Shown: positions 22,056 through 26,128 of the stretch, in pieces
Layout of the letters: each line of letters begins with the position of its first letter
How positions within the stretch are numbered: the first letter of the stretch is position 1
Assembly: GCA_944386965.1 (NCBI GenBank)
Contig: CALXDE010000157.1
Location: 1 to 26,128, forward strand
Length of the DNA stretch: 26,128 nt
Origin: an uncultured Oscillospiraceae bacterium
Lineage (GTDB): Bacteria > Bacillota_A > Clostridia > Oscillospirales > Oscillospiraceae
Direction of reading: 5' to 3'
The notes under the pieces: generated by a model
What the model was told of the DNA's origin: nothing
Seen by the model: the letters and a program-made list of their open reading frames with translations, nothing else
Databases searched by the model: none
Made by a program: the position numbers and the translations under genes

Positions 22056-23030
22056 ATGGCAGAAAAAATATTGGAAGTAACGGAGCTCAAAAAGTATTTC
22101 AAAACACCCCACGGGCTGCTTCACGCGGTGGACGGCGTCTCCTTTTCCGTTGACGCCGGCAAGACGCTGGGGGTCGTAGGCGAGTCCGGCTGCGGCAAGT
22201 CGACCCTGGGGCGGGTCATTCTCCGCCTCCTCCCGGCGACAAGCGGGAGCGTCCTCTTTGACGGGAACAACGTGCTGCGCTGCTCAAGGAAGAGCATGCA
22301 GGCGCTGCGCAAGCACATGCAGATGATCTTCCAGGACCCCTATGAGTCCATTGACCCCCGCATGAGCATCGGGGAGCTGATTGCCGAGCCCCTGGTGGTG
22401 AACAAGCTCTGCAGGGGCGCGGAGCTGGACAAAAAGATCCGGGAGCTGATGGATACGGTGGGCCTGGCCTCCCGCCTCATCAACAGCTATCCCCACGAGC
22501 TGGACGGCGGACGGCGGCAGCGGATCGGGATCGCCCGGGCTCTGGCCGTCTCGCCCAAGTTTATTGTCTGCGACGAGCCGGTATCGGCCCTGGATGTGTC
22601 GATCCAGGCCCAGATTCTTAATCTCATGCAGGATCTGCAGCAGAGCCACAGCCTGACTTATCTGTTTATTTCCCACAACCTCAGCGTGGTCAAGCACATC
22701 TCCGACGACATTATGGTCATGTATCTGGGACAGGTGGTGGAAAAGGCGCCAAAGCGCTCCCTGTTCCAAACGCCCCTGCATCCCTACACCAGGGCGCTGC
22801 TGGAGGCCATCCCGATCCCAAAGCTCAGCAGCCGCGGCCACAAGCGGGAAATTCTGCACGGGGAGATCCACTCCCCCATTGACCCGCCCCAGTCCTGCCG
22901 CTTCGCCAGCCGCTGCAAGTACGCCACAGAGGAGTGCCGCCGCACGATGCCGGAGCTGCGGGAGGCGGCGCCCGGCCACTATGTGTCCTGCCTGCGGGTG
23001 GAAGAGATGATGGGGGAGGGGGCCAAATGA
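22056..23030 (+). CDS. dppF: Peptide ABC transporter ATPase, DppF type
   Basis: 324 residues. Walker A is GESGCGKST (residues 42-50), Walker B FIVCDEPVSALD and the switch region LFISHNLSVV. The ABC signature reads HELDGGRRQRIGIARAL, with Asp and Arg in place of the canonical Ser and Gln; this is a variant I recall in Firmicute Opp/Dpp ATPases and need not impair function. The Cys-containing tail FASRCKYATEECR is present. GGGGGGATGAC precedes ATG 22056. Its stop overlaps the next start as ATGA, so translation of the hydrolase is coupled. Confidence 0.92.
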   Translation: MAEKILEVTELKKYFKTPHGLLHAVDGVSFSVDAGKTLGVVGESGCGKSTLGRVILRLLPATSGSVLFDGNNVLRCSRKSMQALRKHMQMIFQDPYESIDPRMSIGELIAEPLVVNKLCRGAELDKKIRELMDTVGLASRLINSYPHELDGGRRQRIGIARALAVSPKFIVCDEPVSALDVSIQAQILNLMQDLQQSHSLTYLFISHNLSVVKHISDDIMVMYLGQVVEKAPKRSLFQTPLHPYTRALLEAIPIPKLSSRGHKREILHGEIHSPIDPPQSCRFASRCKYATEECRRTMPELREAAPGHYVSCLRVEEMMGEGAK

Positions 23031-25132
23031 CGCGGTATTTTTCCTATTACCGGGCGGGAATCCTCCTGGCCAGACTGTCCATAGACGGCCAGAAGATCTT
23101 CTGCGCGCCGCGGGATCTGGAAAGCCTGTGCTTCTCCGGGGAGGTCCCGTATGTCTGGCCCATGGCCCCGCTCGATCCGGAGCTGGACAGCCGCTTTCCG
23201 GACGCGCTGGCCTGCGTGGGCAGCGGCGCCGTCCCGGAGGGGTATCAGCTGGCCGCCGCGGAGCACCGGTACCACCAGGGCCGCAGCCATATGATCCACC
23301 GCCTGGTCCAGCCGGCCGGAAAATGCCCCCTGGATATCATTCTGGGGGACGGTCAGGTCGTTGCCTGCATCGACAACGAGCGCAACTATCTGGGCCTGCT
23401 GGTAGAGGACGGCTGGGAATTCGCCACGCCGCTGGCGCAGATGCTGGAGGACCCCCTCCTGTCCAGACCGGCATACGGGCTGGATTTCGCGGGGATGGAG
23501 ATGGTGGCGATGCGGGACGGGGTGAAGCTGGCGACGGATGTGTATCTGCCGACCCGGAGAGCGGACGGGCAGACCTTTCCCACCGTGCTGATCCGAACCT
23601 GCTACAACAAGCAGAACGTCAAGCAGTTTTTGTCCTTTGTCCACTATGGCTACGCCGTGGTGGCCCAGGACACCCGGGGCCGGGAGCTCTCGGAGGGTGA
23701 CTGGCAGCCCATCGTCAACGAGCGGGACGACGGCGACGACACGCTCAACTGGATCGCCCGGCAGCCCTGGAGCGACGGGCAGGTGGGCATGATCGGCGCG
23801 TCCTATCTGGCCATCGTGCAGTGGCAGGCCGCGGCCAGCGGCAACCCCCACCTCAAGGCGCTGATCAGCATGGTGACCGGCGGCGTGCCGCTGTTCGATT
23901 TCCCCCACCGCAGCGGCGTTCTCTCCCCCGGGACCATTGCCTGGATTGTGTCCATGCGCACCCGGAACTTCCACCCCGAGGATATGGACCGCCCGGACTG
24001 GGACCGTGTGCTGAAGGTGCGCCCGATCCGGGAGATCCCGCGCCTGGGTCTGGGGGAGGATATCCCCTTCTGGAACGAGTGGATGGAGCACGACGCCTAC
24101 GACGGGTACTGGCAAAAGGCCAATCTTTTGGCCCAGCAGCATAAAATCGACGTGCCCGCCCTGTATCTCTCCGGCTGGTATGACGATGTGGGGCCGGGGA
24201 GCATGCAGATCTGGGACATGAATCACCGGAACCAGCGGGACCATCAGAAGCTCATCTGCGGGGCGTGGAACCACAAGATGAACTCCTCCCGGGACATTCA
24301 CCGCAACAACTACGGGCCGGATGCCATCCGCTACGATCTCTTTTACCGCTATCTGCGCTGGTATGACCACTTCCTGAAGGGCATCGACAACCGCGTGGAG
24401 GACGAGGCTCCCGTGGAGTACTACACCATCGGGGAGAACCGCTGGCATACGGCCTCCGCCTGGCCGCCCCGGGAGGCCTGTCAGACCGCGCTGTATCTGG
24501 ACTCCGCCGGGAACGCCAACACAAGCGGCGGCGACGGCACATTGACCTTCGCCCCGCCGGATGTCCCGGGAGAGGACCACTATTGCTACGACCCTGTGGA
24601 CCCGGCCCCGTTTTTGATGGACATCAGCGAAAACGAGTGCCTGGTTCCCGAAAACTATCGGGAGGTCGAGCATCGGCCGGACGTCCTGGTCTATACATCG
24701 GCGCTCCTCAAAGAGGCCCTTACCATCGCCGGAGAGCCCTCCGCGGTTCTTTACGCCTCTTCCAGCGCAAAGGATACGGACTGGGTGGTTCGCGTCACGG
24801 AAGTGGACGAAGCGGGAAACTCCATCCGCCTGTGCGACGGCATCGTACGGGCCCGGTTCCGCAAGTCGCTGATTGAGCCGAGCCTGCTGCTGCCGGACGA
24901 GATCGTGCGATACGAGATTCCCATGACATGGATCTCCAACCGCTTCGCGGCGGGGCACTGCATCCGCGTGGAAATCACCTCCGGAGCGGACAACTCCGTC
25001 TTCCCCAACTCCAATACGGGCCGTCCGATCTATGATGACACGGAAACGGTTGTCGCGCGGCAGACCATCTACCATGGCGGTCCCCGCAACAGCAGGATCA
25101 TTCTCCCCGTGATACAAAACGAGGCGCCGTGA
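23027..25132 (+). CDS. CocE/NonD-family (X-Pro dipeptidyl-peptidase-like, S15) serine hydrolase with N-terminal extension
   Basis: 701 residues, longer than the usual 550-600. Residues about 155-450 hold the alpha/beta-hydrolase core: EMVAMRDGVKLATDVYLP, TRGRELSEGDW, nucleophile Ser259 in IGASYLA, acid Asp386 in SGWYDD, and His416 in GAWNHKMN. Residues about 480-700 form the C-terminal jelly-roll (VLVYTSALLKEALTIAGEPSAVLYASSSAKDTDWVVRV). The first 150 or so residues are an extra domain I do not recognise. No signal peptide is present. Members hydrolyse esters, X-Pro peptides or acylated amino acids. It is last in the Dpp operon, starting within ATGA of dppF, so a cytoplasmic peptidase or amidase acting on imported peptides is likely. 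Confidence 0.88.
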   Translation: MTRYFSYYRAGILLARLSIDGQKIFCAPRDLESLCFSGEVPYVWPMAPLDPELDSRFPDALACVGSGAVPEGYQLAAAEHRYHQGRSHMIHRLVQPAGKCPLDIILGDGQVVACIDNERNYLGLLVEDGWEFATPLAQMLEDPLLSRPAYGLDFAGMEMVAMRDGVKLATDVYLPTRRADGQTFPTVLIRTCYNKQNVKQFLSFVHYGYAVVAQDTRGRELSEGDWQPIVNERDDGDDTLNWIARQPWSDGQVGMIGASYLAIVQWQAAASGNPHLKALISMVTGGVPLFDFPHRSGVLSPGTIAWIVSMRTRNFHPEDMDRPDWDRVLKVRPIREIPRLGLGEDIPFWNEWMEHDAYDGYWQKANLLAQQHKIDVPALYLSGWYDDVGPGSMQIWDMNHRNQRDHQKLICGAWNHKMNSSRDIHRNNYGPDAIRYDLFYRYLRWYDHFLKGIDNRVEDEAPVEYYTIGENRWHTASAWPPREACQTALYLDSAGNANTSGGDGTLTFAPPDVPGEDHYCYDPVDPAPFLMDISENECLVPENYREVEHRPDVLVYTSALLKEALTIAGEPSAVLYASSSAKDTDWVVRVTEVDEAGNSIRLCDGIVRARFRKSLIEPSLLLPDEIVRYEIPMTWISNRFAAGHCIRVEITSGADNSVFPNSNTGRPIYDDTETVVARQTIYHGGPRNSRIILPVIQNEAP

Positions 25133-25274
25133 TGGGTTGGGCCGCCTCTCCGCGGGGCCTCTGTACGGTGTCCCGGCAATCCGGCCGGGCCTGCGGCGGG
25201 AACGGACGCCCGCTCACCGCATTTGGTCCGCAGAAATTGCGCGCCCACTGTCCTCCAACCGAGAACCCCAGAGA

Positions 25275-25312
25275 AAGAGGTCCTGCCGGAAAGCCGGCAG
25301 GACCTCTTCTTC
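25275..25312 (+). terminator. Terminator of the dipeptidase-Dpp-CocE operon
   Basis: A 15-bp perfect stem (25275-25289 with 25294-25308) with AAAG loop, followed by a short TTCTTC tail, 142 bp after the CocE stop. Confidence 0.72.
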
Positions 25313-25582
25313 GCCTGAATGAGAAAATTCGCTGCCCGTGAGCACCTTTCTCTTGGCCCATGGACTGAGCCTTAGCCCCGAAACAGGCCGTCCGATTTTC
25401 GCACGAGGATAAAGGCGGCAGTCGCGATCCCGCAACACCCACCGCCGCAACGAAAAAACAGGGGGCATACCGGGGGATAGCCGGGCTTGGCAAAATCTCA
25501 GAAAGGAAAATCCGGCATATCCCACCTCCGGATGCGCGGGGCAGCCAGCAAAGAGACTCCGTGGCTGAAAATGTGGTCAACC

Positions 25583-25620
25583 GGGGAAGGCTGTGTATAT
25601 ACGGCCTCCCCCCTCTTTTT
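25583..25620. terminator. Likely bidirectional terminator before the ABC-2 permease end
   Basis: GGGG-A-AGGC (25583-25591) pairs with GCCT-C-CCCC (25604-25612). The T-run CTCTTTTT is on the plus-strand side; on the minus strand the mismatch becomes a G-T wobble. Confidence 0.42.
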
Positions 25621-25634
25621 GTATCAAAGCAGTC

Positions 25635-26128
25635 CTACTCCGCCGCCACATCGTGCCGCCGGAGATGGCGGACGGCCAGGAGGGTGAACACCGCCGTGTA
25701 AACCAAAGCGGAGAGCAGGAAGGGCGCGAAACTCAGCTCCATATTCGGGTTGTTGGCCCGCATCCCGATGCACAGCAGGGAGTACGGGAAGGCGTAGCCA
25801 AACCCCTGGGCCGTGACCATCAACCCCGCGATGCCGCCTACCAGCCCAAAGGCTACCGGCGGGGCAAAGGCACGAACGATCAGGCTGAAATAGAGCTGCA
25901 CTGCGCACACCGACACGCCGCCCACGGCCCCGCATGCCAGCCACCCGAGCAGCTCCGGCGGGATGGGTCCGGCGAGGCCCACCAGCTTTCCGCTGATAAT
26001 AAACAGCGCCCCGATCCAGGCCTGGGAGAGCAGGGACATGACCGCCGCCCAAATCAGCTTGGCAAGGCACAGGGCCCCCACCGGCACCGGGGCGGTGAGG
26101 AAGCTGTTCCAGTTGTGGTCCGTGTGCT
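25635..26128 (-). CDS. ABC-2 type permease, lantibiotic-immunity-like, C-terminal part
   Basis: The minus-strand frame stays open to the right edge, so the N-terminus is missing; about 164 residues are visible. Entering from the edge it reads NWNSFLTAPVPVGALCLAKLIWAAVMSLLSQ, which matches the loop and helix typical of ABC-2 permeases of the MutE/EpiE/SpaE (lantibiotic immunity or export) type. Four or five further helices follow, ending in a basic tail LLAVRHLRRHDVAAE. It should be the membrane part of a two-component exporter, with an ATPase expected just beyond the window. It is unrelated in strand and role to the Dpp operon. Confidence 0.75.
   Translation of the reverse strand, partial: HTDHNWNSFLTAPVPVGALCLAKLIWAAVMSLLSQAWIGALFIISGKLVGLAGPIPPELLGWLACGAVGGVSVCAVQLYFSLIVRAFAPPVAFGLVGGIAGLMVTAQGFGYAFPYSLLCIGMRANNPNMELSFAPFLLSALVYTAVFTLLAVRHLRRHDVAAE

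Larger units (their letters stand above)
25133..25634. other. Spacer between convergent operons
   Basis: About 500 bp with no gene I can support. It contains the operon terminator at 25275-25312 and a second stem (25583-25591 with 25604-25612) followed on the plus strand by CTCTTTTT. Open frames on the minus strand here lack family signals. Confidence 0.55.

Noticed and set aside
22496..22520. LDGGRRQ in place of LSGGQ in the DppF signature
   Set aside because: It is a variant I recall in Firmicute oligopeptide ATPases, so not evidence of an inactive subunit.
22979..25117. 712-codon minus-strand open frame opposite the CocE gene
   Set aside because: Antisense shadow of a gene with an intact catalytic triad.
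25098..25580. Minus-strand frames over the end of cocE and the spacer
   Set aside because: They run through a strong terminator hairpin and show no family features or ribosome site.
25624..26070. Second minus-strand frame overlapping the ABC-2 permease
   Set aside because: It lacks the hydrophobic helix pattern and its sequence is Gly/Arg-rich; the other frame has clear membrane segments and runs open to the edge.

Overview
The window (26,128 bp, roughly 60 % GC by eye) reads as chromosome of an anaerobic gut Clostridium of the Oscillospiraceae / Flavonifractor-Lawsonibacter type. This is inferred from strong AGGAGG-type ribosome sites in a GC-rich Firmicute background, a FabZ plus MarR fatty-acid locus, DUF362 and Flavodoxin_4 proteins, a phloretin-hydrolase-like gene, and typical Firmicute Dpp/Opp peptide transport genes. 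No rRNA, tRNA or CRISPR array was seen.

Layout. (1) 1-746: the 3' end of a FabZ-like dehydratase followed by a MarR regulator; a hairpin follows. (2) 870-3207: a self-contained operon of DUF362 Fe-S protein, flavodoxin and TetR regulator. Its promoter carries two near-identical TGACA-N3-TGTCA palindromes, one on the -35 box and one after the -10 box, and it ends in a classic intrinsic terminator. (3) 3208-4053: gene-poor, with at most a transposase scrap. (4) 4054-10307: a probable aromatic or polyphenol module. On the minus strand are a phloretin/diacetylphloroglucinol hydrolase-family C-C hydrolase and a PucR regulator. Divergently, on the plus strand, are a two-domain VOC protein, an MFS carrier, a 77-residue Cys-rich protein and a DUF6273 protein. 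A perfect TGTGCG-AC-CGCACA palindrome lies between the two arms. (5) 10308-11692: gene-poor DNA with a frameshifted small zinc-ribbon gene and a striking 23-bp perfect inverted repeat. (6) 11693-15375: LysR regulator divergent from an enolase-superfamily dehydratase and an APC permease. (7) 15585-25308: an XRE-cupin regulator divergent from a peptide-use operon: M19 dipeptidase, lipoprotein binding protein, two permeases, two ATPases and a CocE/X-Pro-type serine hydrolase. (8) 25635-26128: a partial ABC-2 permease of the lantibiotic-immunity type, running off the right edge.

How the genes work together. The window is a row of small, separately regulated catabolic cassettes, each pairing a local regulator with a transporter and one or two enzymes. 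In the peptide cassette, the ABC transporter would import short peptides, which the M19 dipeptidase and the CocE/S15-like enzyme would cleave inside the cell. In the polyphenol cassette, the MFS carrier would bring in an aromatic acid or acyl-phloroglucinol for the zinc hydrolase. In the LysR cassette, the APC permease would supply a (possibly amino-) acid to the enolase-superfamily enzyme. Substrates are inferred from families, not shown by the sequence.
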